Positions 36,080 through 47,638 of a DNA stretch of 64,000 nt are shown here, in pieces. The DNA lies in NCBI GenBank assembly GCA_951213105.1, contig OX578145.1, forward strand, positions 114,228,239 to 114,292,238, written 5' to 3'. The position numbers and the translations under genes were made by a program. The notes under the pieces were generated by a model that did no database searches, was not told the DNA's origin, and saw nothing but the letters and a program-made list of their open reading frames with translations. Every line of letters begins with the position of its first letter. Position 1 is the stretch's first letter. The stretch is from Amaurobius ferox (taxonomy: Eukaryota; Arthropoda; Arachnida; Araneae; Amaurobiidae).

Positions 36080-36332
36080 GAGACCCGTAGATCAACTACA
36101 CCAGCAATGTTTTTTATTACAGATCAAAAAGACAAAAGCTGAATGCTTTTCCCAAAAGAATAATGTTTGTTAGGTAGATTAAGTAGTCTGTTAAAGAAAT
36201 TGAAAAGCCAAATCTTTATAAGAAATAATTACCACATGGATAAATATGCAATGGTTTTAGTGTTCCTTATAAATAAAGTAAATATGATAAATTATTTTTT
36301 ATAAGTATGGTAGACATGTCTAAAATATTTCA

Positions 36333-36855
36333 AATATTTTCTATTAAAGACTACAAGATCTGTAAACTGTGTTTATTTAAAAACACCATCTTGATGTACA
36401 GCAAAATTTTTACATTTTAAAGTGCCATTGCACATTCAGACATTTTAATGTCCATCATCAGTGGCAATGTTAAGGAATTGACAGACATGAGCTTTATACA
36501 GCCCAAAATCGTGAATACAAAATTTGTACATAGTAAATTAGAAACACCAATACTAAATTTATATATGGTAAATTGGATAAATCAATACTTAATTTTATTT
36601 GAATATTTATGTACTTATTTGTAATTCTATGAACATTTTAATATCGGTTTATCCGATTTACCATAAGCAAATTTTGTATTCACAACTTCGTGTTGTATAA
36701 AGTTCATGTCTATCAATTCCTTAACATTGCCACTGATGATGAACATTATGATGGCTTAAAGTGCTATGGCACTTTAAAATGTAAAAATATTCCTGTAAGT
36801 TAAGATGATGTTTTAAATATAGTTTACAGATCGTGTAGTCTCTGATAGAAAATAT
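36333..36855. mobile_element. 520-bp palindromic foldback element
   Basis: Two arms of about 240 bp are inverted: attttcta.tnagagactac outside, then acattttaaagtgcca, catcatcagtggcaatgtta, aaggaattga.agacatgaa and gtgaatacaaaattt.  Divergence between arms is modest. There is no protein; it is a typical foldback or MITE. Confidence 0.8.
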
Positions 36856-37572
36856 ATGACAAATTATAATAATTATAAACAATAATTGGGTTAATGGTAT
36901 TGTATATTATTGTTCATGTAACTTTTCTTGAATTTCAATTAAATGGATTAAAAATATGCATTTTCATAGTCGTAACGACAAAATAGCTTGTAGCACCTAA
37001 CATATCTGTCTATGAACAAAATATGTCACTAACAAACTAAACTGCTCAAATAAAATGTTGTATGATTAAATTTAATTAGTAAACAATATATAAAATGATT
37101 TATAGCTAAATCGTGTATAATTATTAATGAAATTCCAAAATTATGAGGAAGATTATCAGTTTTGAAATTTTCTTAAATAAAAAACATCATATCAAATAAA
37201 TATTTTAATAAATGTTAAAAAAAATAGTCATATGTAAATTTTTGTTTTAAAACTGGTGACAGTGTGCTAATACAGCCATTTTGAAATATTCCATTTTTAA
37301 AATCTAGAAAAAAGATGCTCACTATTTTAGAATGAGTTAATATGTTAGTACATTTAATCACAAAAATAAATAAAATTACATCATAGTTTAAGAGTCATAA
37401 TGAACTAACTGATCAAGAGATATTTTTAAATTTGCTTGTCTGGTTATATTTACCAGTGTTGAACAGACTCTGCTACTTCTGTTAATTATTCATAAATGTT
37501 AATATATTTTCAGGTCAATCATTAACTAATTAAATAATTACGTTAATATAACTTATCAGCAAACTACACTAC

Positions 37573-37687
37573 TTTGTCTGAGATATCAGTGGATTCATCG
37601 TCACTCTCTATGCATTTGACTTTTCTTTTGCTTCTTTTAGTTTTCTTCACAGGACTGTCTTCAACAATTTTTTGCTTTAGGGTATTA
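37573..37687 (-). CDS. LIG1: LIG1 exon 4: first DSPVK motif
   Basis: A 115-nt exon with acceptor tttcttatag and donor GTAGTG, encoding residues 39-77. It contains IVEDSPVKKTKRSKRKV then ESDDESTDISDK: a DSPVK motif, a basic cluster and an acidic stretch. This is the arrangement seen near residue 50 of vertebrate LIG1 (SDSPVKRPGRKAARVL then an acidic run). The AG of exon 3 joins the first base T to give serine. The exon ends in phase 0. Confidence 0.78.
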
Positions 37688-37707
37688 CTATAAGAAATTT
37701 ACAAATA

Positions 37708-37711
<4 letters not shown>

Positions 37712-37744
<33 letters not shown>
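37712..37744. repeat. (TA)n microsatellite
   Basis: About 33 bp of uninterrupted TA dinucleotides, only 24 bp from the acceptor of LIG1 exon 4, so it lies at or just upstream of where a branch point would be expected. Confidence 0.9.
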
Positions 37745-37745
<1 letters not shown>

Positions 37746-37829
37746 TCTAAGACAACATTTGGTATGTGTAATGTGAATATACAGAAAAAGAAATGATTAG
37801 AATTTCAGAACAATTGAATGATTTATTGA

Positions 37830-37990
37830 CCTGAAAAATCTACACAAAGTGAGCATGTCAATATGGTGTTGGTCCACCTCTGGCCTTAATACAAGCTGTT
37901 ATCCAAAATGGCATTGATGCATAAAGTTGCTGGACGGTGCTCTGAGAGATTTTGACACTCAAGATTTTGACACATCAAGATTTTGACACT
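37830..37990 (-). pseudogene. Tc1-like transposase fragment
   Basis: The phrase atggtgttggtccacctctg...cttaatacaagctgttatcc...ggcattgatgcataaagttg is the reverse complement of the region found between the DNA-binding domain and start of many arthropod Tc1-like genes. A similar phrase, aaatccacccctggcagcta, occurs in the Tc1 element at 53799. Only the end region is present. Confidence 0.45.
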
Positions 37991-38770
37991 TGGAAAAAAG
38001 ATGGATGCCATATTTTATTTTGAAGTGGGTTACGTGATCTCTTCATATAATATAGGTGCAATTATTATTTTAATTTTTATTTTAAAAAACTAATATTTTA
38101 TGGGATAATTTGAATATTTCCTAAAATTTTGGAAGCAATTTGTGAATTTTAATTCCGTTTGAAAAATTAGGTCCCATAGGGTTCAATGTATTTCATTTTT
38201 CAACCTGGGTTCAATCCAAAACTAATTGGGTGATATTATCCATTTACATTCCCATATGCCCTACAGACTGTCTCAACAACATACTAAAATTTCATTTTGA
38301 TAAAGTCATTATCAGAGCGGACATCATTATCAGAGCGGACAGACAGACACAACGAACGAAGATAAAATGTACAAAGACAAAACTTACCTCATGCTAAAAA
38401 GATACACCATCAACTGTTGCCAGTCATATAAATAAAAATATCAGTGTTGCCAAAAAGGAGTAAATGTTGGAAAAATAATTAGGCATACAACATGAGATAT
38501 GTTAAGATATGTAGATGTACTGAAACTAACTCTGATTTTAAAGTTATATGCGATTACTAAATGTTACTATTATGATAGAATATTAGAAAATAATAATGAT
38601 AATGTAGTGGATGTGTTTAAAAATATTCAGTTAATTTAAATTTTTTACAATACTGTTCACTAAATATACTGGGTAATTATATAATTTACTAATATTTTAA
38701 GGTTATTAATATGAATATTATATTTTTATTAGATAATCTATATATTCTAAATGGCTGATTAATTATTATA

Positions 38771-39605
38771 GTGTTGTTGTTGAGAACCAGACCGTCCGAC
38801 CTACCAGAAAGGTGTTGTTGTTGTTGAGACCCAGACCGTCCGACCTACCAGAAAGGTGTAAGGTAACTGTATGGACGGCCGGGAAGTGCCACCCAATTTA
38901 GACCGGAACCCAGTGGGGGAGGCATCCACAGGGACCGTACCCTCCTTCCCCTACCACCAACCTCTCGGAAGGACTTACGGACCCACATGTTTAACGTGAT
39001 CGTACTCCGCATGAACACGGCGGCATTTGTGGTAGCGTGCAAATCTAGCGCGCAAACCACGGGGATACCGCACCCGAGATGGCCAACAGCACGCGGTGTT
39101 CCGAGGTGGTCACCCACCAAGTACTAACCGCGCCCGATGCTGCTTGACTTCGGTGATCTAACGAGAACCGGTGTTTTCAGCACGGTACGGCCGTTGGCCC
39201 TACCAGAAAGGTGTTGAAGACCCAGACCGACCGGCTCGTCAGCAAGGACATGAGCAACCGATTAGTCGGCCGGGGTACCAGAAAGGTGTTGAAGACCCAG
39301 ACCGTCCGACTCGTCCTGAGGACTTAGAGTAACTAGTTGGACGGGGGTACCAGAAAGGTGTGAGGTAACTGTTTGGACGGCCGGGAAGAGCCACCCAATT
39401 TAGACAGGAACCCAGTGGGGGAGGCATCCACAGGGACCATATCCTCCTTCCCCTACCACCAACCTCTTGGAAGGACTTACGAACCCACATGTTTAATGTG
39501 ATCAAATACCGCATGAACATGGCGGCAGTTTTGGCAGCAGAGGGAATCGAACCCAGGCCTACCGAGTGCAATTCCTGTGTGCTAATCACTGGGCTACCGC
39601 ATCCC
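38771..39605 (-). mobile_element. Composite SINE: tRNA-SINE + tail modules + 5S + tRNA-SINE
   Basis: Read on the minus strand, 39605 down to 39349 is a complete tRNA-derived SINE starting GGGATGCGGTAGCCCAGTG. It is followed by two extra 72-75 bp tail modules, each ending CACCTTTCTGGTA (39348 to 39200), then a 5S rRNA sequence (39198-39081), then a second SINE with a damaged tRNA head and duplicated tail ending in CAACAACAAC (39080-38771). A single 11-bp duplication, TAATTATTATA, flanks the whole block (38760-38770 and 39606-39616) and none was seen inside it. Confidence 0.8.
39081..39198 (-). rRNA. 5S rRNA-derived sequence inside the composite SINE
   Basis: On the minus strand the 118 bases begin GCCAACGGCCGTACCGTGCT and end CGCGTGCTGTTGGCC, so the ends can pair as 5S helix I. 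Internal segments match arthropod 5S: CACCGGTTCTCGTTAGATCA, CACCGAAGTCAAGCAGCATC, GGGCGCGGTTAGTACTTGG and CACCTCGGAACACCGCG, with near-canonical box A and box C promoter elements. Substitutions at a few conserved sites and the position between two SINEs make it a retroposed 5S copy, not a standard 5S gene. Confidence 0.85.
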
Positions 39606-40641
39606 TAATTATTATATTGTAAAATAATTTAATAGAATAATATGAATTAATTGAAAACAATTTAATGTTAACATTATCTTTCTTATCATACGAATTACCA
39701 GTATAAAAGCAATAAGTTCATGTATTCAATTTAAATCCATTAAAAAAAATTGAAAATAAATATGTTCGGCCTGGCCATAACGGACGTTTAAAAAAAGAAA
39801 TGACTCAATCTGGCCAGAAACAGTAGAAAACTCAAGCCCAGCCCGGGCCTAAGCCCAAACCCATGTAGAGCGCTACCCCCTTTTAACTCATTAAAACCCA
39901 AGCTGTAAAATTTCCATTTGCTGTAATAGATGGGAGTATGTAACACGTTTGAATTTTTGGAATGAATTCTTCCTTGTTTCAGCCAGAAGTATTTCTTTTC
40001 ATCCCCACTTTGGTTTCAACTTTAAAACTAATACATTTACAATTCCTTCATGGCATTTGTTCCAGTTGTCTGATAACTGGAGTTAAGGTTTGAAACATCT
40101 ATTCAATCCAAGAAGATTTTAATCTTGATTCAGTCACGTTCCTTAGAAATTAAAGGGTGCCAATGAGGTTTAAGCTGCTTAGAGACAAGAGGATTTATAT
40201 GATTATTTATTTACCACTCCTTCAAGTTACCAAACAGTGGAAAAAGGTGAGATTCCTTATACCTCTTACCCTTCTGCCCCGGGCTTCAGCCGGGTTCGGT
40301 CCTTTATCAGTGACTCCGCAGCAGCGAGTTTGATCGCGCTGGTTAAGCACTGTTGGTGTATGAATATGCAGTTATCACAGTTCGTCGTGAGGTAGTTGGA
40401 TCTAATTTATTATTGCTGTGCAATGTATTTAAGCACATATGTTGATGAATATAATGTAAAAAAAAAATTCTTCGTACAGGTAAATATTTTCGAGGGCGGG
40501 TAAAAAATGTTAATAGCCGACCTCAAGGATGGGCTAGATTTTACTGATTTCTCGATGCCTGGTTTGAGGAGGTGCATTTAAATGCTGATACGAAGTGTTT
40601 ATAACTTTTGTAGGATTATTTTTGATGATATTCGTGTTTCT

Positions 40642-41673
40642 ATGGCTGAAAAAAGACGAATAACAGATAATGAGCACTGCCATGCTGTCGGACGCATTGA
40701 AGCACAATAGTCAATCAAAGATATCGATATTTTCTTTGGTAATGATCATTCGGTTATTTCTTGATCATGGAAACAATTCCAAACAAGTCAAACAGTTGTC
40801 CGGAGACCCGTGCCCGGTTGTCCAAGGGTTACCACCCCCTCTGATGATCGGTATATTGCTATAGTAGCCAAGCAGAATCGACGAGTGACCTCCACAACTG
40901 TTACATCCATGGTTGCAGCAGCACTTGATAAGACAATATCTGCCAGTACTGTGCACCGAAGGCTCCAAGTGAAGGGACTGTAAGCCCAAGCACCATGTTT
41001 ATGTGTTCCACTAACCGTCCAAGCCAGAGGGGCAAAATTAAAGTGGTGTCTTCAACATGTCAATTGGACTGTCTCAGATTGATGCAATGTCCTGTTCACG
41101 GATGAGTCCAGATTTGTGCTGGAATCAGATAATAAGCGTGTAAGGGTCTGAAGAGAATGAGGCACACGCAATCAAGCAAAGATCATCATCGAACATCACG
41201 TATTCAGAGGTGGCAGCGTCATGGTGTGGGCTGGAATTTTAATGGGATATTGCACAGAACTGCACATCTTTAAAGGCGGTTTTGGGATGGCTGTGCAGTA
41301 TCGGGATGAAGTCCTAGACCCTATTGCAAGACTCTACGCTGCAGCAGTTGATCCTGATTTTCTCATTATGGATGATAATGCCTGTCCCCATTGAGCTAAC
41401 ATCGTTGACGAATACCTGGAAAGTGAGGGCATTTCTTGTATGGAGTGGCCGGCATATTCCCCCGACCTTAATCCCATTGAAAATCTTTGGGATGCCCTTG
41501 GGCGTGCTGTCTTTGCAAGTTTACCTCCTCCAGCTAGTCTCAGAGAGTTTGAAACTGACCTATTGGAGGAATGGCCACTGCTCGCATATGCGATGGTTGA
41601 TCACCTCATTGAAAGCATGGAAAATCACTGTAAAGTTTGTGTGAAGGTCCGGGGTGGTCATATACCATATTGA
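40642..41673 (+). pseudogene. Tc1-like transposase pseudogene (DD34E)
   Basis: A single reading frame from MAEKRRITDNEH at 40642 to HIPY-stop at 41673, about 343 codons, the normal Tc1 transposase length. It is broken by several in-frame stops (for example after HAVGRIEAQ, QVKGL and NACPH) but no frameshift. The catalytic region is recognisable: FTDESRFVLESDNKRV, GGSVMVWAGI, LIMDDNACPH and YSPDLNPIENLWD, with 34 residues between the second Asp and the Glu. Decay by point mutation alone suggests a moderately old copy. Its right end may be near 41910 (ttttggaagccagtgta); no left end was found. Confidence 0.9.
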
Positions 41674-41924
41674 TGTAAGTTTTGTTGGTTTGTTTACCTT
41701 TAAACATAATTTTGCTAATGACTCAAATGTGACGTCATCATATAACTTACGAAAAGTAAATATTTTTCTCATCTTCACATAATTCTTGTTTTCTTTAATG
41801 TATAAACACACTTGCTACCTTCATGTACAATTTTGAGTAAATCAAAGCTTTACTTTTCAATTTTTGTTGATTTTATCATCCGTGCTTAACTTTTGGAAGC
41901 CAGTGTATATATTGTGTTTAATCA

Positions 41925-42150
41925 AGTGTTGAAACAGAATAAAAGTAGTATGGGAATATCTTTCAATGCAATTTCAGCACTTTCACTTTGGCATATATTG
42001 ATCAAATTTCATATTTTCAGTTTGTTTACAAATGGGACCAGGATGTTTTATTCTTCAGATCTGCCTGGGAAGATAATTCTGTATAGCAAGAACAGAGATT
42101 CTTATGTTTTCTTTAAAGGAAATTAAATATTTTAATAGAATATTTAAAAT
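41925..42150. repeat. Direct repeat pair, left member
   Basis: Similar to 43045-43270 in the same orientation: tgttgaaacanaataaaagt, ttggcatat.ttgatcaaat, attcttcagatctg and attaaatattttaat are shared. The spacing is about 1.12 kb. Between the copies lies aatgaaattgaaaatctgtc followed by a TCTG/poly-T run (42558-42604), similar to ends of Helitron-like repeats. Confidence 0.6.
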
Positions 42151-43044
42151 AACAATGCTAGTTAGAATACTATAGAAATTTGCACATAATTGTAGATTTT
42201 AAGTTTTTTCATATCATATATTTCATGTGAAGAATGGGTATACTTCTAATCTAGAATAAAATAATCCTTCCTAGAGTACTAACTAAGTGTTATATCCATT
42301 GGTGACAGTTATATTTTTATTTTTGATACAAAATTTTCTTCAAATAATCAATCAAACATTGTACATAAAATTATTTACATAATAATAGTATAATTATTAG
42401 GATCTTTTATTTACATATTTTATATAATTACAAAAGATTTTTTATAAATTACTAATAGCATATTGACTTAGACAATTTAATATTACTTAATAGCATTTTT
42501 AATTATTTTCTGAATGTTTCTAAAGGCTGTGCATATTTACATACTACTCTATATAAATGAAATTGAAAATCTGTCTGTCTGTGTTTTTTTTTTTTTTTTT
42601 TTTTGTCTCATCGACACAGAACAGCTGCATCGAATTTGATGAAATTTTGTAGTTAGTAGTCTTCAATAGTCCCACTTAAAATTTAGTTCATGTTTCGAGG
42701 TTTTAGGACCAAAGGTTGTCAAGAAATTTAATAAAAAACAAACCTTCCATAGAAATAGCATTATGCAAACTATATTTTCAGATAATTTATTTGAAGACAA
42801 ATATATTATGTTACTTAGCAACAGAAATATATCCAATGTGTTTATACAGCAGACGATTTTTATTAAATCTTTTACAATTTAAATTAAAAAAAAAATGTAT
42901 ATAAGAATAAATTTTATCGGAATTGCATTTTTGACTGGATTATATCAATTATGGCCTTCGAGATTAAAGATTATGGAGGACATTATTGATATTTTTAATT
43001 TCTTACATCATCTACTTTATTTTGGCAAAGATTTTTCAAGCAAA

Positions 43045-43270
43045 TTGTTGAAACAAAATAAAAGTAGTACAGATATATCTTCTAATACCAATTTTGACCT
43101 TTTATTTTGGCATATGTTGATCAAATTTCATATTTTTTGTAAATTTGTTTACATATGGGACTAGAATGTAAATTCTTCAGATCTGTCTATGAAGATTATT
43201 TTGTATAGAGAGAACAGATTCTCATACATCTTTAAGAATTAAATTAAATATTTTAATTGAATGTTTTGAA
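43045..43270. repeat. Direct repeat pair, right member
   Basis: Copy of 41925-42150; it ends about 20 bp before the TIR of the Tigger element at 43290. Confidence 0.6.
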
Positions 43271-43289
43271 AACAATAATATATAGAATA

Positions 43290-44660
43290 CAGTGACCGCC
43301 GCTTATAAGAAACACGTTCGTTTCGCTCGTTTTGTTTCTTATAAGCAGTTGTTTCTTAAATCCGGAAATTTTTTAAATATCGTTCTTCCATTGTAAATAC
43401 TAACTATTGAACACAGTTTTACAGAATTTAAAAGATAAATGTATATAAGTAAAATATTAGTACGTACATAATACATTTGTAAATTAAGTTTTGCATTCAA
43501 AAATATTTCTCATTTTACAAATTAAGCCTTACAACTTAAATTATTATCTATATGCATATAGTATGCAGTTAAATAAGAATAAAAAGTAAAACTCATAGGT
43601 CGTTCATTTATGTATAAGAGCATAGTACATTTTCATACATACCGTAATCTATTACTGAAGAATAGCAAAAAACTTATCCAGTATTGTTTGTGCTAACGAG
43701 TCTGTGATTAGTTTACGTACATCCATTTCTAAATCATAAAACAGTCCATAAACTTTTTCTGATGCCCCTCTGTGTTCAAGAGTTTTTCTAATTAAAGTTA
43801 GGGCTTCTCGCGACTGTTTGGCTGTAGGAAAATTTTCTTCTTGTGGAACGTCGTCTTCATTTTCTTCTTCATTGCAAACATTCTGAATTTCCGCACTATG
43901 TCATCATCATTGTTTTCTTCAGATGTTTGTAAATTTTCGTCGATGTGAATCCATTCTTCGAAAGGTGCTTTAAATTCTTCTTCATCTTCTGCTGGTATGG
44001 CAACATTATTTTTCAAAAATCCTGCTTTACGGAAGCAATTAAAAATGCATATGTCAGAAACTTTTTTCCATGCGCCTGCGATCATATGGATAGCATCAAG
44101 CAAGGTTGTTTTCTTGCTTATTGACTACACGGAGGTGGAGAATCATACTTTTTAAGTAAACTTTGCTTTTCAAGCAAAGTAAGGGTTTGCGACATGCTTC
44201 ACTAGCAAAACATAAAATGACTAACTAAAGCTGTACGAATCTTATTTGAGTGCATAAGCAAAGATGCCTTTCCTTATCAGTACGTTTCCTTAACTGCCAA
44301 AAGATTAAAGCTCGTTTCTTACTGGTTTGGGGTTGTACTCCCCAAGTCTTTCTGCGGAGAAATCCTCTGTCATCCTTTGTTACATAGCAAACTCCCACCC
44401 CCTCCCCGTACGCCCAGAGACAAGAGATAACAACTCGTCCTTCAGTTAACCTTAAACAAATCGATTTTTTTTTTTTACACCAGCGTCGCAAGGAAATCAA
44501 CAAATTTTCTGTAGAAAACTGTTTCTTATAAGCGGAATCGTGTTTCTTATAAGCGACACAATTTTAATGTTAAAACGAAGTTTGTATTTGTTTCTGTCAT
44601 TTTGAGTCTTATAAACGGCTGTTTCTTATAACCACTGAATCTTATAACCGGCGGTCACTG
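43290..44660 (-). mobile_element. Internally deleted Tigger/pogo-type DNA transposon
   Basis: TIRs start CAGTGACCGCCG(C/G)TTATAA on both ends and are flanked by TA duplications (43288-43289, 44661-44662). The terminal regions contain several cttataag/gtttcttataag repeats. At 1371 bp it is about half the length of a full Tigger, and the transposase retains only its start and end. Confidence 0.88.
43798..44195 (-). pseudogene. Tigger transposase, start and end fused by deletion
   Basis: The start is MSQTLTLLEKQSLLKKYDSP at 44195, followed by a stop about 25 codons on. In another frame the C-terminal part follows, KKTTLLDAIHMIAGAWKKVS then IFNCFRKAGF (typical of the end of pogo/Tigger transposases), then an acidic tail to about 43798. 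The HTH remainder and the DDE catalytic domain are missing, so it cannot encode an active enzyme. Confidence 0.8.
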
Positions 44661-45224
44661 TATTACAGAAATTTACACTGTATTTGAAATCACAAGCAAC
44701 ATCGGATATATCTCCTATTATCTATATAAATAAAATTGTTGCAATTATGAATTCTAAGTTTTTTTTATGAAGAATGGATATACTGCTAGTTTATAAATAT
44801 GTTTATCTAGGTCTAACTTAATTAATTTTAATACAGTATGAATTCTGAATCAGATTTCTGAATATTTTATTTCTATATTTCAGAAAATATAGAAATAAAA
44901 TATAACTTTAAATGATGGAATACTTATTACAATGCACATAAGAATAAAGAAATCTTAATATACATTTGAATATTTTTATGTTACCAGGTACAATATTTTA
45001 CCTTTGAAGTATGTAGAGATTTTTTTTAAGTGTACGAAGACTTTTGTGACATAATATTTTGGTTACTTTTTAATTATTAATTTTTCAAAAAAAAAAAGTT
45101 TTATTATGTTTTTAAAATTTTTATGCAGTTTTGTTAAGAACAAGTTATAGATTACATATTATTAAAAAATTCCCATTCTGAAATATTAATTTTTATTAAT
45201 AAATAGAACAGTATTTCATTGAAA

Positions 45225-45260
45225 TTTGTAAGTGTATGAACACTTTTGGGAGCCACTGTA
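45225..45260. repeat. Tc1-type terminal sequence, isolated
   Basis: The phrase aagtgtatgaacacttttgg followed by gagccactgta resembles a Tc1 element end (complement TACAGTGGCTCCCAAAAGTG). No matching opposite end was identified nearby. Confidence 0.45.
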
Positions 45261-46530
45261 TAAATGATTATAATTAAAAAATACATTAAATATTATATTT
45301 CATTTCCTTCAATACCTGCTGATAATTCACAGGGCATTCTACCATCTTTTTAAAAAATAACAAAAATGAAAAATAAATTACTAGTTTATTATATGTATAA
45401 CAATAAATTATTAAATATATAAACATACAATGAAAAAAGTTAAAAAATGCTTGTAATTAAACACTTAAAAATAACTTGATTTATACAATATTAAAAAATT
45501 ATTTAAAAAATACCTGATTGTAATTGAAGAAATGAGTATCATAAGAAATAAGAAACAATTTGCAAGATGAGTTAAGCATATATTTAGTGCTATTAAGGCA
45601 TTTTCCCTCAGCAGAACTTGCAAAAACATTCCATTATTTTTTATAATTTTTGGAAAATTTAATACTGAAAGAACAGGCTTCTTAAAACTTTATTTGTTTT
45701 CTTCTGACAGTGAGTAAAATGTCACTTGTACCGTTTTGGTTGCCATCCATTCATTTTCTTTAAAATAAAGTGCACATATACACATTTGTCCCCATCCCCT
45801 TCATTTTCCTATTCGAAATTAGAAAACTTCTTGCAAAGCTACTTGATTTCAGAAAAACAGTTTGGAAAGAGTATTACATTCTATTTTCAAATTAACAAAA
45901 AGAAAAAAAAAGAGAAAAAAAAAATTCCGGAAAAAGATAGCGGAAACTTTTCTAAAAATTTCCCCATTTCCAGAAAATTTTCCTAGTTTACATCTCTACA
46001 TACCCTGTTACGTTACATACCTGCACACTACATGAAAAGGTCACAGCTAATGATAAATACCACAATTGCTAAAATCGAAGCTATTGAATCAATTACATCC
46101 TGGATATAAAAGGCTACATAGGATGCTGCACTGTGCCCCAGTACAAAATTTAATTAACTGTCCATCCATTCATTTGTTTTCTGAAAAAACTCTTGTATAT
46201 GATTAAAAAGTGAAAAATATAATAGAGAAAATTACTTTTCATATGACAAATTAAAAATTTTCTCAATTGAAGTGTGTAACTGTAAATTCCTCCATTGTAT
46301 AAAATTCTTCTCAAAACATAAGTTAACAAATTCAATTTTAATCATAATAACATGATTTTTGATCAATTTTTCTTCTTTATGAAAAATGCTTACATATCCA
46401 ATTTGAATCAAATACTTTCCATTACAATTAGGCATAAAAAGTGAAAAATGGCATTATGTATAACAAACTTTGCACATTATGAATTTATTGAATTCATTAA
46501 TAAGAATTAAATAAAATTAGAATGCATTAC

Positions 46531-46578
46531 CTTTTAGGTGACACTGCAAGATCTGCTTCAGAATTGTTTAATGCTGTC
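46531..46578 (-). CDS. LIG1: LIG1 exon 3
   Basis: A 48-nt exon with acceptor ctcatttag and donor GTAATG, encoding TALNNSEADLAVSPK across residues 24-38, with serine 39 formed with exon 4. Phase 2 in and 2 out. It is short and hydrophilic; the support is splice sites plus frame continuity on both sides. Confidence 0.7.
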
Positions 46579-47638
46579 CTAAATGAGTATATATGGAATT
46601 AAAAATTAAGTTCTACAAATTAATTTAAACAGAAGAATGCATTTGTACCCAGAAAGAAATCTAAAAATAAATCTGAATCACCATAAACATTGGTCCCACT
46701 TGCAAATCTTAATTAATATACAATTAAAGTTGAGTTCAAGCTTACTTGAAAGTTTGATTTTTATACGACAGAAGGTACATGAGCAAAGATGAATCAAAAC
46801 TTTGTTTTGCATAACTTACTCATAAAATTTAAATATAATTATTATCAAAGGATTTAATTTTCAGTTCTTTAGTTGTCATTGTTATATTAGTTGAGCTGTC
46901 TTTGACGACAAGCACAGTCACGTTTTTGAAAAACTTGCTAACATTCAATAGTTTATAGGATGTTCAGTGTTTAGTTTTAGTGATATTGGAATATAAAAAT
47001 AAAGTTTGCCTAAAAATACGGTTTCTTTTCAAGAAACATGCCTTTTTTAAAATAATCACCAAAGTATCAGGAAATCATGTCAAAGATTAAATTTAAAGCT
47101 CACTAAAAAGATTGTTCCTCAATTCTTTTATTATAATGTTAAGACTAAATCTCTGCAATTAGTTTTCTAATTGTTATGAATGGATTCGTGTAAAAATTAC
47201 TCAAAATACTGCTTCATTTAATAAATACAAATCAAATTGAATTAAAAACAAGAAATTTAAGTGTCCCAGGACTTGTCCAGAAGTATCTCTGTACCAAATT
47301 TCAAAACAGTGCATTGCTTGAATTCCACTTCAACATTTAATAATTAAAAAAAAAAATTAAATTAAATTTTAGAAAAGAAGATTTAGTTTTCTCCTGATTT
47401 GTCCAAAAGTACACTAAATTTGGTTGCTATGTGATACTTTGATAATTGCTATAGCACACAGATACAAGTAGTTTTTGAAAAACCTGTCCAGTGAGGCTGG
47501 TTGCTGGCTGTGTAGTGGCAGCATGGTCCTAACTTTGGAGCACTTCCTATTAGTGGGTTTAGTCACTAATGATATAATTGGTACATAAAACAAAAATACT
47601 CAAGAAAAAATATAAAATAATTTATAGTCAAAACATAC
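46579..47638. other. LIG1 intron 2
   Basis: A 1.06-kb intron. It contains repeat-derived phrases (gtcccaggacttgtccagaa near 47263; agcatggtcctaactttgga near 47521) shared with other introns in the window; no element ends were seen. Confidence 0.55.

Larger units (their letters stand above)
33726..37572. other. LIG1 intron 4
   Basis: A 3.8-kb intron dominated by inverted repeats: long arms at about 33845-34355 and 35607-35995, a perfect-type hairpin (35170-35304), a large palindrome (36333-36855), one SINE and a GA microsatellite. Nothing was recognised in 36860-37570. Confidence 0.6.
37688..46530. other. LIG1 intron 3
   Basis: The largest intron in the window (8.8 kb). It contains a TA microsatellite, a Tc1 fragment (37830-37990), the SINE-5S-SINE composite (38771-39605), a Tc1 pseudogene (40642-41673), a pair of direct repeats (41925, 43045), a deleted Tigger (43290-44660) and a Tc1-type end (45225-45260). 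Nothing was recognised in 45300-46530. Confidence 0.6.

Noticed and set aside
45316..45338. Possible 23-nt LIG1 exon (MPCELSA) with GT and AG borders
   Set aside because: Including it breaks the frame into exon 4 (37573-37687), whereas exon 3 joins exon 4 directly in frame and forms a serine codon.
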